Source: Acidobacteriaceae bacterium
Lineage (GTDB): Bacteria > Acidobacteriota > Terriglobia > Terriglobales > Acidobacteriaceae
NCBI GenBank assembly: GCA_025462885.1
Contig: JAOAPN010000008.1
Location: forward strand, 1-64,000
Direction: 5' to 3'
Length of the DNA: 64,000 nt
Numbering within the stretch: the stretch's first letter is position 1; every line of letters starts with the position of its first letter. This document shows, in pieces, positions 52,517 through 60,924 of this stretch. Under the pieces are notes generated by a model. The model did not search any database. It was not told the origin of the DNA and was given only the letters and a program-made list of their open reading frames with translations. The translations under genes and the position numbers were made by a program.

Positions 52517-54319
52517 TTAGCGAGGGGTGGAAGTTGGCGGTGGAGGGCGGTAGGCGTTCTTTTCGGCTTTGCCGCTGGGGTCGAGCGGAGCGTCGTCGGC
52601 TGGTTCTCCCTGGCGGCGGGGGAGGGAAAAGGGCTCTTTGAGGCCTTTTTCGGCGGCGGCCTTGGTGTCGGGCTGGCTGTCGCGGGCGGAGAGGGCGGCT
52701 TTGTATTCGGCCAGGGCCTTGGGGCGCTCGGGATGGGCGGAGTCCGGATCCTTGGGGTCACGGGCGATGTCGTAGAGGCGGCCCATGTAGATGTGGGTCC
52801 AGGCGAGGGTGCGGGGATCCTTGGTGAGGGTAAGAGTCTTGGTGAAGTGCTCGAGGGCGGCTTCGGGATCGCCTTCGATGAGCTGGATGCGGCCGGCAAG
52901 GTAGTGGGCCTGGGCGTTGTTGGGGTCGGACTTCAGGGCGGTGTCGGCGAGCGCTTCGGCGCCGTCGGTGTCGCCTTTCATGAGCTTCATCTCAGCGAGG
53001 TCCATGCCTTTGAGCTGGCGCGGGGCGCGAGCGACAAGTTCATGCGACTCTTCGGGAAGGAAGGTGACCTGCATGTCCTTATGAAGTTCGCGCTGGACGT
53101 CCATGCCGTAGACCATCTCGCCGATGTCTTCCTTAAGGCTGATGTTGCTATGTTCCATCTGGCCGAGCTTGTCGTAGAGATAGTCGACCATGACCCAGCC
53201 CTGGCGAACGTCGAGCTGGACGGTCTTGCGGCGGACGGCTTCGGCCTGCCGCTCATACAGGGAGGTCTCGGCGTCGAAGCGGTCAAGCTCGGCACGCTGC
53301 CGGATCCCGGCAGGTTTCTTCGGTTTAGGGAAGCCGACGTCCATGGTGCGGGCTTCGATCGCCTTGATGAGGCATTCAGAGATCAGGGCCACGATATCGG
53401 ACTTGTAGGCGAACTCGATGGGAGCGTCCTGGACGGATTTGAGCAATGGCAGGAGGCGGTCCATGGCGATGGCACGGGCGTAGACGAGGGGTTCGACCTC
53501 GTAGTGCAGGTAGGTGTGGCGGACTTGATCCATGTGAACGGCGCCGAGCGGATCGCCTGCTGGTGAGGCTACGACCAGGAAGTCGTTGGAGTAGATACGG
53601 GCGTTGGTGGCGGAGGGGGCGAGCATAGGCTCAAGCAGCACCAAGAAGCGGCGGCCGTCGTAGCTGCTGACGGGCAGGCCGAGGTAGATGTTGGTGTCGA
53701 GGATCATCTTCGTCAGCGGATCGTGGACGCGGTTGACGAGATCTTCGTACTGGGGACGGTGATTGATCCAGATGCCGTGGAGGTGAATGGCCTCGCCGAA
53801 GGTACGGACAAGAGGAAGGATATTGACGATCTGGGTCGAGTCGGGGGGGAGATCCGTCTCGTCGGCGATGGGGGAGAGTTCGGGTGGGGGCTTCAGGTAG
53901 ACAGCGAGCGAGACGTACTGGGCCAGGTTGCGACCGCTGTCGGAGAGGGTGTGGAGCTGGATGTAGGCGCACAGGGCATCGCGGGCGTCCCGGGCTTCGG
54001 CGGAGGCGCTGAGGGCCTCGTTGACCTCCTGACGGATGGCGGTGCGGACGGGCGCGGAGTTGGCGAGGTCGGCATCGTAGCCACAGGCGTTGAGCGCAGT
54101 GGCGAGGAAGAAGAGGGGCTCGGAGGTTTCGAGCGTGATCGCGGAGCCGCCGGCTTCGGGCTGGGCGATGCGGGTGGTGGGGGTGGAGCGAGAGTCGTTC
54201 TTGATGTTGCCGCTGGTGCTGCTGGAGGCCTGGGGATAAGCGGCGGGGGCGCAGAGCGTGAAGATGACGGCTGCAGCGGCGGCGAAGGGGGTGATGCGGG
54301 ATGAGTTTTGGGATGACAC
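52517..54319 (-). CDS. Exported TPR protein of unknown function
   Basis: The product has 600 residues from GTG 54319, the most plausible start: it has a GGGGAG site 13 bp upstream and gives a signal peptide (FAAAAAVIFTLCAPAAYPQA). The frame is open to 54748, but that would overlap the DinB gene. The body is mostly helical. Near residue 470 there are TPR repeats (MDLAEMKLMKGDTDGAEALA, NAQAHYLAGRIQLIEGDPEA). The C-terminus is Pro/Lys-rich. The gene is GC-rich with wide shadow frames. It is a periplasmic scaffold by inference, with no known partner. Confidence 0.75.
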   Translation of the reverse strand: MSSQNSSRITPFAAAAAVIFTLCAPAAYPQASSSTSGNIKNDSRSTPTTRIAQPEAGGSAITLETSEPLFFLATALNACGYDADLANSAPVRTAIRQEVNEALSASAEARDARDALCAYIQLHTLSDSGRNLAQYVSLAVYLKPPPELSPIADETDLPPDSTQIVNILPLVRTFGEAIHLHGIWINHRPQYEDLVNRVHDPLTKMILDTNIYLGLPVSSYDGRRFLVLLEPMLAPSATNARIYSNDFLVVASPAGDPLGAVHMDQVRHTYLHYEVEPLVYARAIAMDRLLPLLKSVQDAPIEFAYKSDIVALISECLIKAIEARTMDVGFPKPKKPAGIRQRAELDRFDAETSLYERQAEAVRRKTVQLDVRQGWVMVDYLYDKLGQMEHSNISLKEDIGEMVYGMDVQRELHKDMQVTFLPEESHELVARAPRQLKGMDLAEMKLMKGDTDGAEALADTALKSDPNNAQAHYLAGRIQLIEGDPEAALEHFTKTLTLTKDPRTLAWTHIYMGRLYDIARDPKDPDSAHPERPKALAEYKAALSARDSQPDTKAAAEKGLKEPFSLPRRQGEPADDAPLDPSGKAEKNAYRPPPPTSTPR

Positions 54320-54560
54320 GATAGGTGTTCGACGCTCCCCATGGAGTTTAAGGGAGCGCAGGGGCTGGCGCAAGGTGTGGCGAACGGAAGTGATTGAAAG
54401 TGCTAGAAACTCTTTGCTCGGGCGAAGATCAATCGCTGCAAATTGCCGACTAGCGCGAGTGATGCGGCGAGATGCTGGGAGTCTGATCTGTTTCCGAGAA
54501 GCAAACGGCTGCCGCCCGCCAAACTTCACTCGCGTTCGGCAGCCGTTCCCCATGAAAGAG

Positions 54561-55043
54561 TCAGTTCCGATCCCAGAACGGCGGCGGCTCGATGCCAAGC
54601 GCCCGGAGGTAGACATATCCCTGGCCGCGGTGATGAATTTCGTTGTCGATGGCGTATTGAATCGTTGCCAGGCCCGCCATCTCCCATTGGCCGAATGCTT
54701 TATCCGCCTCACTGAACCGGGCGGCAGGAATCTTCGGAAATTTCTCATTCAACTGCTCTGTTTGAGTGTCCCACAGGCGCAGAAGCTCGCTCTTCGTCTG
54801 AGGCTTCCCGTGCTCAAATGCTATCCATTTCCCGGTAGACACGCCCTCCACAATGGGTACCGCCATGCTGATGAACTCCAGGGCCAGCTCTCCAAAGGTC
54901 CGCATTCCCCCCACAGAAAACTGAAACAGCTTGTCGTCTGGAAATGCTTCGATGGTCCTCCGCGTAAGTCGTCTGTGTCCCTGCCAGTTCTGTAGCAGAG
55001 CGTCCGCTGTTACCAGATGAATCGATGTCGTTTCGATTGCCAT
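54561..55043 (-). CDS. DinB-family protein
   Basis: The product has 160 residues from ATG 55043, with GGAGA about 8 bp upstream; a further ATG at 55049 is also possible. It has the four-helix DinB/YfiT fold, with metal-binding histidines in DNEIHHRGQGYVYLRALG near residue 140 and FEHGKPQT nearby. DinB-like proteins are putative metal-dependent hydrolases or thiol transferases, often damage-induced. It is divergent from the WYL regulator, with about 90 bp between the starts, so the regulator probably controls it. Confidence 0.88.
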   Translation of the reverse strand: MAIETTSIHLVTADALLQNWQGHRRLTRRTIEAFPDDKLFQFSVGGMRTFGELALEFISMAVPIVEGVSTGKWIAFEHGKPQTKSELLRLWDTQTEQLNEKFPKIPAARFSEADKAFGQWEMAGLATIQYAIDNEIHHRGQGYVYLRALGIEPPPFWDRN

Positions 55044-55135
55044 TTTCATTCTCCATGGCCCATTCGGGCTTACTCTCAGAGTACGAAGCATTCCCGACAG
55101 AGCTTGTCGTGAATTCGAGAAAGAATGGAAATCTT

Positions 55136-56095
55136 ATGTATGACCCAATCATGCGCGTCTTCACCGTTCTCGAGATTCTGCAGGCCCGCGACCGTGTAAC
55201 CGGCGCGGAACTTGCCGAGAGGCTGGAAGTTGATCTGCGCACCGTGCAGCGCTATATCGTTCGACTGAAGGATCTGGGTATCCCCATTGGATCTTCGCCG
55301 GGAGTCGGCGGTGCCTATCGCCTGCGGCCGGGTTTTCGGCTGCCGCCCTTGCTGCTGACGAACGAGGAGGCGTTCGCGCTTTCACTAGGATTGCGGGCGC
55401 TGCGCCAGATTGGACTGGCAGCATTTGCGCCCGCCACAGAGAGTGCCCTGGCCAAATTGGGACGTGTCCTTCCCGAGGCGTTGCGCGAGAGCATACGGAC
55501 CGTGGAGGATGTGGTGTCCATGGAACCAAGTCCCTGGGTGGCTCCGACGTCGATGGAATGTCTGATCGGCGCCGCCTCCGCCATCCGTACCAGCCGACGC
55601 ATTCGCTTTGCCTACCAATCGCATAACGAAACGATCTCCCACCGCGAAATCGAGCCCTATGCCGTGATGCACGCCGACGGACGCTGGTACCTGATCGGCC
55701 ACTGCCTGTCGCGGCAGGCTCTGCGTACCTTTCGCCTTGACCGCGCGACGCACCTCGGGGTTTGTGCGGTGACTTTCGACCCTCCAAGCGGTTTCGATGC
55801 CCGTCGCTACCTCGCAGAGCACATGCCCTTCGTTCAATCCGACTACCAGATTGATGTCTGGATCGATATGCCAATCGAGGAGGCCGAGCGCACCTTTGCA
55901 CTATGGAGAATCGCTATGGAATCACACGAGGGCGGCACGCGCTTGCGTTGCGGGCGGGATCGTCTGGAGATGTTTGCAGCGATGCTACTCAGCGCGGGCC
56001 GTGGGATCGTGGTGCACAGTCCATCCGAACTGCGCGAAACCTTTCGCAATCTGGCCAAACTGGCGATGGAGGCTGCGGACAGTCCTCATCCTTAA
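55136..56095 (+). CDS. YafY-type HTH-WYL transcriptional regulator
   Basis: The product has 319 residues from ATG 55136; the frame opens at 55025 but the first 37 residues overlap the divergent DinB leader. The N-terminal winged HTH_11 is MRVFTVLEILQARDRVTGAE with LEVDLRTVQRYIVRLKDLGI. The WYL domain is in HADGRWYLIGHCLSRQALRT, followed by a WCX-like C-terminal extension. WYL domains sense ligands, often nucleic acid or nucleotides, in DNA-damage and defence regulators. The divergent DinB gene is the likely target. Confidence 0.92.
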   Translation: MYDPIMRVFTVLEILQARDRVTGAELAERLEVDLRTVQRYIVRLKDLGIPIGSSPGVGGAYRLRPGFRLPPLLLTNEEAFALSLGLRALRQIGLAAFAPATESALAKLGRVLPEALRESIRTVEDVVSMEPSPWVAPTSMECLIGAASAIRTSRRIRFAYQSHNETISHREIEPYAVMHADGRWYLIGHCLSRQALRTFRLDRATHLGVCAVTFDPPSGFDARRYLAEHMPFVQSDYQIDVWIDMPIEEAERTFALWRIAMESHEGGTRLRCGRDRLEMFAAMLLSAGRGIVVHSPSELRETFRNLAKLAMEAADSPHP

Positions 56096-56154
56096 GTGCA
56101 TTGATAGAGGACCACGACGCTCGACATCTTTTGGCTTGTGGGAAGCGATCCGTA

Positions 56155-56880
56155 TCAACCCTGGACGGAGACGCCAGAGAAGGTGACTACAGCGCGGCCG
56201 CGGATGGGGGCTCCGAAGACGCGGGCGGGTTCGAAAACGCTCAGGAGCAGTTGGTCGACGATCTGGGTGTTGACTGCGGGATCTTCGGGCCCGGAGACGA
56301 TCTTGTAATCGTAGACACGGCCGTCGCTATTGACGTAGGCCTCGACAATGATGGTGGCGTCGTGACTGCTGATGATGGCGCGGGGGAGCACAGCCGAGTA
56401 CCGGTAGTGGGGCACGGTCATGGCACCGAGCGGCTCGTCGTTGGCCATTACGGGATCGGGCGCGGCGACCATTCCCAGCAGGAAGAGGACGCTGCCGAGA
56501 AGGACGATGGTTCCGGCGAAGCCTGCCGAGGCTTGCAACAGGACGGGGCGAATGACATGCTGCCATTTGAAGCTGAAATTATCGAACCAGCCCTCGCGGC
56601 GGCGGGCCTGCTCGTGGGAGATGGCGAGGCGCAGCTTCATGCCGAGGTCGGCAGGGGGCTTGATAGGGCCGAGGTCGCCGAGGACGCGTTGCATGTCGCG
56701 GAGGGACTCGAACTCGCTCTTGCAATCGGTGCAGGTCTCCAGGTGGGAGGCGATCGTCTGCATGCGGCGGCCGCTGACGGCTCCGTCGAGGTATGCGGAG
56801 AAGAAGGCCCGCACCGAGGCGCATCGAGATTGCGTAAGCGATGTGATATGCGAGTAGATCTGCGACTGAATCTCTTTCAT
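56155..56880 (-). CDS. Zinc-finger anti-sigma factor with TonB-C-like domain
   Basis: The product has 241 residues. The N-terminus has a zf-HC2 anti-sigma motif, HLETCTDCKSEFE, with His and two Cys correctly spaced (H-x3-C-x2-C). One TM helix (FAGTIVLLGSVLFLLGMVAA) lies near residue 130. The periplasmic tail of about 100 residues resembles a TonB C-terminal domain: TIIVEAYVNSDGRVYDYKIV and LLSVFEPARVFGAPIRG. It should hold the sigma factor encoded immediately upstream until an envelope signal arrives. The TonB-C-like part is unusual for an anti-sigma factor. The start overlaps the sigma gene by 4 bp. Confidence 0.85.
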   Translation of the reverse strand: MKEIQSQIYSHITSLTQSRCASVRAFFSAYLDGAVSGRRMQTIASHLETCTDCKSEFESLRDMQRVLGDLGPIKPPADLGMKLRLAISHEQARRREGWFDNFSFKWQHVIRPVLLQASAGFAGTIVLLGSVLFLLGMVAAPDPVMANDEPLGAMTVPHYRYSAVLPRAIISSHDATIIVEAYVNSDGRVYDYKIVSGPEDPAVNTQIVDQLLLSVFEPARVFGAPIRGRAVVTFSGVSVQG

Positions 56881-57623
56881 CGGGTGGCCGCTCCTTTGGA
56901 TGACTGGAGGGAGAGGGACGACGCAGAAGAAGCAGAAGAAAGAGACTGGTTTGGTGTCGTGGTTCTGGATGAGGTCTTTGCGGCTGTGCTTTGCGCAATC
57001 AGGAGCGAACGCAAAGCGGTGCGACCGCGGGTCAGGCGGGATTTGACGGTACCGAGCTGGACATCGAGGATGTCGGCGATCTCCTCATAGGCGAAGCCTT
57101 CGATCTCGCGGAGGACGACGACGGCGCGATAGGCCTCGGGAAGCTCGCGGAGTGCGGCTTCGAGGTGCTCGCGGGACTCTTTCTGGACGGCCTGATCGTA
57201 GGGGGAATCGCCCTGGTCGGCGAGGGTGGCGCTGAGGCAGAGTGAGTCGCCTGACTCGTCGGCGTCCGCGTCGTAGCTGGAATCGATGGTGACTTCCTGG
57301 CGTTTGTGTCGGGACCACCAGCGACGCTGATTGGAGGCTTCGTGAAGCGCGATGCGGTAAAGCCAGGTGCGCAGGCTGGCATCGCCATTGAAGCCGCGAA
57401 TGCTGCGGAAGACCTTGATGAAGACTTCCTGGGTGATGTCGGAGGCGTCGGCAGGGTCGTTGATGCTGCGCGCGATAAGGGAGTAGAGGGGTTGGTGATA
57501 CTGCGCGATGAGCAGGCCAAAGGCCTCTTCGGAGCCGGCCTTGAGGTCGGCGACGAGAGAGGCGTCTTCCGTGGTGATGCCGATGGCGCTTGCCAGATTT
57601 CCCACTGCTGTGCCCGCCTGCAT
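56877..57623 (-). CDS. ECF-type RNA polymerase sigma factor (RpoE-like)
   Basis: The product has 248 residues. Region 2 is LLIAQYHQPLYSLIARSIND and ADASDITQEVFIKVFRSIRG, with TWLYRIALHEASNQRRWW. Region 4 is LRELPEAYRAVVVLREIEGF and YEEIADILDVQLGTVKSRLT. It is close to the RpoE/SigW type. It is directly followed by its anti-sigma factor with a 4-bp overlap. The C-terminal tail is Ser-rich and low in complexity. It probably controls an envelope-stress regulon and itself. Confidence 0.94.
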   Translation of the reverse strand: MQAGTAVGNLASAIGITTEDASLVADLKAGSEEAFGLLIAQYHQPLYSLIARSINDPADASDITQEVFIKVFRSIRGFNGDASLRTWLYRIALHEASNQRRWWSRHKRQEVTIDSSYDADADESGDSLCLSATLADQGDSPYDQAVQKESREHLEAALRELPEAYRAVVVLREIEGFAYEEIADILDVQLGTVKSRLTRGRTALRSLLIAQSTAAKTSSRTTTPNQSLSSASSASSLSLQSSKGAATR

Positions 57624-57836
57624 ATCGGGTGACCTCTACAGTACGACGTTCGTTCGGTCCCCTGCAAATCCCGGCAGGCCGTGATTCATAGATAGGGACA
57701 GGTAAAACAGCGCCGGCGCCGGCAGAGTGCTCGCTTCACTCTAGTTAGTTAGACACCAGGGGTAGGGCGAATAGTTCCAGTGCCATTGACGAACGGCTCC
57801 AGGTCAGTCAGAATAGATGGAGTCCTTCCTGAGAGT

Positions 57837-57912
57837 GGGCCTGTGGCGCAGCTGGGAGCGCGCTTCCATGGCATGGAAGAGGTCATCGGTTCGATCCCGA
57901 TCAGGTCCACCA
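57837..57912 (+). tRNA. tRNA-Ala(GGC)
   Basis: A complete 76-base tRNA. The acceptor GGGCCTG pairs with CAGGTCC and has the G3-U70 wobble that identifies alanine tRNAs. The D arm is GCGC-AGCTGGGA-GCGC. The anticodon stem CTTCC/GGAAG encloses the loop ATGGCAT with anticodon GGC. The T stem is ATCGG/CCGAT around TTCGATC, and CCA is encoded. A tyrosine integrase gene follows, so the 3' end is probably an attachment site. Confidence 0.97.
57885..57912 (+). other. Probable attL site at the tRNA 3' end
   Basis: The T arm and acceptor end of the tRNA gene lie next to the integrase gene, the usual layout of an island that uses a tRNA 3' end as attB. The matching direct repeat should lie beyond base 64000 and cannot be seen. 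Boundaries are inferred. Confidence 0.5.
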
Positions 57913-58030
57913 ACTAAACTACCGCAAAATCAATAAGATACAAGACACTCCGGCCAACCGTACAAGAATCGTACAACCGGCCTATACTTCCTCTGTGCTC
58001 GCTCGTTGCACAGGAAAAGGAGTGCTCCTC

Positions 58031-59230
58031 ATGCTGTCGCCCTATACCCGCCATTACCTGCCCTGCAAGCAGACCGATATTTCTTACCGCCGCTGCAAGT
58101 GCCCCAAATGGATACAGGGTGTACTGCCGGATGGTCGCCCTCTGCGCAAGACCGCGAAGACCCGCAGTTGGGAGAAGGCCGAGATTCTCTGCCGCAGGCT
58201 CGAAGACGAGTCCGACCCCAACAAGCCGCAGGCCAGGCCGCGCACGAAGATTGCCGATGCTATCAAGTCTTTCCGCGATGACGAAGACGCCCGCCAGTTG
58301 ACCGAAGGCACGCTCAAAAAGAGCCGGTACTTTTTCGAGACGCAGTTAAAGGAGTGGGCCGAGGTGGAAAAGCTCGTCTACCTTGACCAGCTCACCCCGG
58401 CGCTGTTGACCAAGTTCCGCGCTGGCTGGACCAATGCCGCACAGACCATGCAGCGCAAACATGAGCGGCTGATTGCCTTCCTCTGGTTCTGTGTCCGCAT
58501 GGAGTGGATTACCAAGAACCCCGCCATCCTCTTGAAACGGGTCAAGGCCGAGCCTACGCCCACCGACTACTTCCCCAAAGAAGAGTTCAAGGTGCTGGTG
58601 GATGCGACCTATGCGTATGGGGACTGGCGCGGAGGTCATGACTTCGAGCACCGCCGCGACCGGCTCCGTGCCTTGATCCTGCTGATGCGCTGGTCGGGAC
58701 TGGCGATCCTCGATGCGGTGACGCTGGAGCGGACACGCCTGAGCGACGATGGCAACCTCTTCCTCTATCGCGCCAAGACCGGCGTTCCTGTCTATGTGCC
58801 GCTCCCGCCCGAGGTGCATACTCTGTTGCGTTCGCTGCCAAACTCCAATGAGCATTACTTCTTCTGGAGCGGCAACGGCGATCCTGAGACGGCGAAGCGC
58901 GGGTGGGTGCGTTCTTTCGCTTTGCTGTTCAAGAACGCGGCCCTCAAGGACCCGGACGGCACACCGAAGCGCTGCCACTCGCATATGTTCCGCGACACCT
59001 TCGCCGTCGAGCTGCTGTTGGCTGGCGTTCCGATAGATCAGGTTTCTATCCTGCTCGGACACAGCAGCGTCAAGGTGACGGAGAAGCATTACGCCCCCTT
59101 CGTCAAGGCGCGGCAGGAGCAGTTGGCACTCTCGGCGCGGATGGCATGGGAGCAGAGGCCGGAGGAGAAACGCCCTTCCGTGCCAGTGAAAGGCAAAGGG
59201 AAAAATACTATTGCTGCAAAGGCAGCGTAG
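58031..59230 (+). CDS. Tyrosine recombinase (island integrase)
   Basis: The product has 399 residues from ATG 58031, preceded by AAAAGGAG; upstream GTG starts at 57995 and 58022 are possible. All catalytic residues are visible: Arg220 in LMRWSGL, His318 and Arg321 in HMFRDTFAVE, His344 in LLGHSSVKVTEKHYAPF, and the nucleophile Tyr354. An Arm-type zinc-finger-like N-terminus (YRRCKCPKW) and a SAM-like core-binding domain (EGTLKKSRYFFETQL region) precede. It should integrate and excise the element at the adjacent tRNA-Ala. No excisionase gene is in view. Confidence 0.94.
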   Translation: MLSPYTRHYLPCKQTDISYRRCKCPKWIQGVLPDGRPLRKTAKTRSWEKAEILCRRLEDESDPNKPQARPRTKIADAIKSFRDDEDARQLTEGTLKKSRYFFETQLKEWAEVEKLVYLDQLTPALLTKFRAGWTNAAQTMQRKHERLIAFLWFCVRMEWITKNPAILLKRVKAEPTPTDYFPKEEFKVLVDATYAYGDWRGGHDFEHRRDRLRALILLMRWSGLAILDAVTLERTRLSDDGNLFLYRAKTGVPVYVPLPPEVHTLLRSLPNSNEHYFFWSGNGDPETAKRGWVRSFALLFKNAALKDPDGTPKRCHSHMFRDTFAVELLLAGVPIDQVSILLGHSSVKVTEKHYAPFVKARQEQLALSARMAWEQRPEEKRPSVPVKGKGKNTIAAKAA

Positions 59231-59297
59231 CTGCTGAATACAATCTGTTAGCAGTGCCCGATAGAGGTCAGATGTCCCTTTTAAGAGAGTTCGGTCT

Positions 59298-59777
59298 GTG
59301 ACAGATCGTATCGATAGCGTCAGGCGCTCTTCGATGATGGCGGCGGTTCGATCGAAGAATACCGAACCGGAGATGCTTGTTCGACGGCTTGTTCATTCTC
59401 TCGGTTATCGCTATCGGCTGCACTCTACAAAGTTACCTGGCCGGCCTGACCTCGTCTTCCCAGGCAAGAGGAAAGTTATCTTCGTTCACGGGTGCTTCTG
59501 GCATCGACATGCGAACTGCTCGAAGGCCACCCTTCCCAAGACGCGGACCGAGTTTTGGGAAGGGAAGCTTGATGGAAATGTCGCTCGGGACCGGCGCATT
59601 GAACAGGCGCTCACCGGCGAAGGTTGGGGTGTGTTGATCCTCTGGCAATGCGAACTGCAAGACACGGTCCGATTGTCGAGGCGATCGCATGACTTCCTCG
59701 GCGGAACTAACGGCACAACAGCCAATGAGCGCGAGGGTGTTAACCCTCTAGTTAACGAACCGGAGTCTTCGGCCTAG
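59298..59777 (+). CDS. vsr: Very short patch repair endonuclease
   Basis: The product has 159 residues from GTG 59298, similar in length to E. coli Vsr (156). It has MMAAVRSKNTEPEMLVRRLV, the catalytic Asp51 in LPGRPDLVF, and the zinc/DNA site VHGCFWHRH with His64, Cys66, His69 and His71 at the same positions as in the E. coli enzyme. It nicks DNA next to T:G mismatches formed by deamination of 5-methylcytosine. The C5-methyltransferase gene follows 52 bp later. In defence islands Vsr can also act as a nickase of unmodified DNA. Confidence 0.96.
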   Translation: MTDRIDSVRRSSMMAAVRSKNTEPEMLVRRLVHSLGYRYRLHSTKLPGRPDLVFPGKRKVIFVHGCFWHRHANCSKATLPKTRTEFWEGKLDGNVARDRRIEQALTGEGWGVLILWQCELQDTVRLSRRSHDFLGGTNGTTANEREGVNPLVNEPESSA

Positions 59778-59829
59778 TGAATCTCGACGGAACACTAGCC
59801 TGCTACGGTATAACATACCAAGGCATATA

Positions 59830-60924
59830 TTGAGCGTGAAACCACATACGAGCGGGAAAATCAGAGTGTTCGACTTCTTCTCGGGCTGCGGAGGCACAAG
59901 TGCTGGCCTCCAAGATGCAGGCATGGAAATTGTGTTCGCACTCGATTTTGACGTTGACGCGGCAGCGACATTCAAAGCCAACTTCCCAAAGGCTGCTTTT
60001 TTTCACAAAGACGTAACGAAGATGCGAGCCGATAGCATTACCGACCTGGTCGGCGAGGACCGAACGAGTCCCATTCTTTTTTGTGGTTGTGCGCCTTGTC
60101 AACCCTTTTCGCAACAGAATGGACGGCGCAGCAAAACCGATCACCGTATTCCCCTGCTTGCACACTTTGCTCGGTTCGTGAAGTTTCATCAGCCGGACTT
60201 CGTGTTGGTGGAAAACGTTCCAGGAATCCAGAAGGTCTCGCGTAAAAGCGGGCCGCTTCCTTCATTCTTAAGAATATTGAAACGGCTGCACTATTCATTC
60301 GCTATGGATACTGTCGACTGCTGCGATTACGGAGTCCCACAAAAGAGGAAGAGATTCGTGCTTCTTGCAAGCAAACTGGGGTCCGTCTCATTGCCGCCGA
60401 AAACCCACGGACCCGGACGACCGAACCCCTCATATTCCACAGTAGGGGAATGGATTCTGGGCCTTCCGAAACTCGCAGCCGGCGAAAATAGTGTTCTTCT
60501 AAAAAATCACCGCGCGGCCAGCCTGTCCCCGACGAATTTGGCTCGGATCAAAGCGACGCCAATCGGTGGCGGACGAAAAGATTGGCCTGTGGAGCTTCAA
60601 CTCAAATGCCACGCGGATCACGACGGTCATACCGATGTGTATGGCCGCTTGAGACTGGACCAACCGGCGAGTGCCTTGACTACGCGGTGTATATCTCTAT
60701 CCAATGGACGCTTCGGCCATCCGACCCAGGCTCGCGCAATCAGCGTTCGAGAAGCTGCGAAGCTACAAACTTTCGACGACGGTTTTGGCTTCTCTGGAAG
60801 TCTCAACTCAATGGCGCGTCAAATCGGGAATGCTGTTCCGGTCCTATTCGCTAAGCGTTTAGGTGAGACGTTCGTCAACGCAGCACAGGAGCACCAATCG
60901 GAGTTGTCTCATGGCGACGTTTAG
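59830..60924 (+). CDS. dcm: DNA (cytosine-5-)-methyltransferase
   Basis: The product has 364 residues from TTG 59830; a GTG at 59836 is an alternative start. All C5-MTase motifs are present: I (VFDFFSGCGGTSAGL), IV with catalytic Cys90 in CAPCQPFSQQNG, VI (VLVENVPG), VIII (GVPQKRKRFVLLAS), IX and X (RAISVREAAKLQTFDDGFGF and IGNAVPVLFAKRL). The target-recognition region (about 170 to 280) is short, so the site is probably simple. It shares the element with vsr and overlaps the next gene by 14 bp, so the GHKL protein is translationally coupled to it. Confidence 0.96.
   Translation: MSVKPHTSGKIRVFDFFSGCGGTSAGLQDAGMEIVFALDFDVDAAATFKANFPKAAFFHKDVTKMRADSITDLVGEDRTSPILFCGCAPCQPFSQQNGRRSKTDHRIPLLAHFARFVKFHQPDFVLVENVPGIQKVSRKSGPLPSFLRILKRLHYSFAMDTVDCCDYGVPQKRKRFVLLASKLGSVSLPPKTHGPGRPNPSYSTVGEWILGLPKLAAGENSVLLKNHRAASLSPTNLARIKATPIGGGRKDWPVELQLKCHADHDGHTDVYGRLRLDQPASALTTRCISLSNGRFGHPTQARAISVREAAKLQTFDDGFGFSGSLNSMARQIGNAVPVLFAKRLGETFVNAAQEHQSELSHGDV

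Noticed and set aside
55903..57090. 395-codon open frame on the plus strand
   Set aside because: It overlaps the anti-sigma and sigma genes antisense, and is Gly/Glu-rich without any motif.
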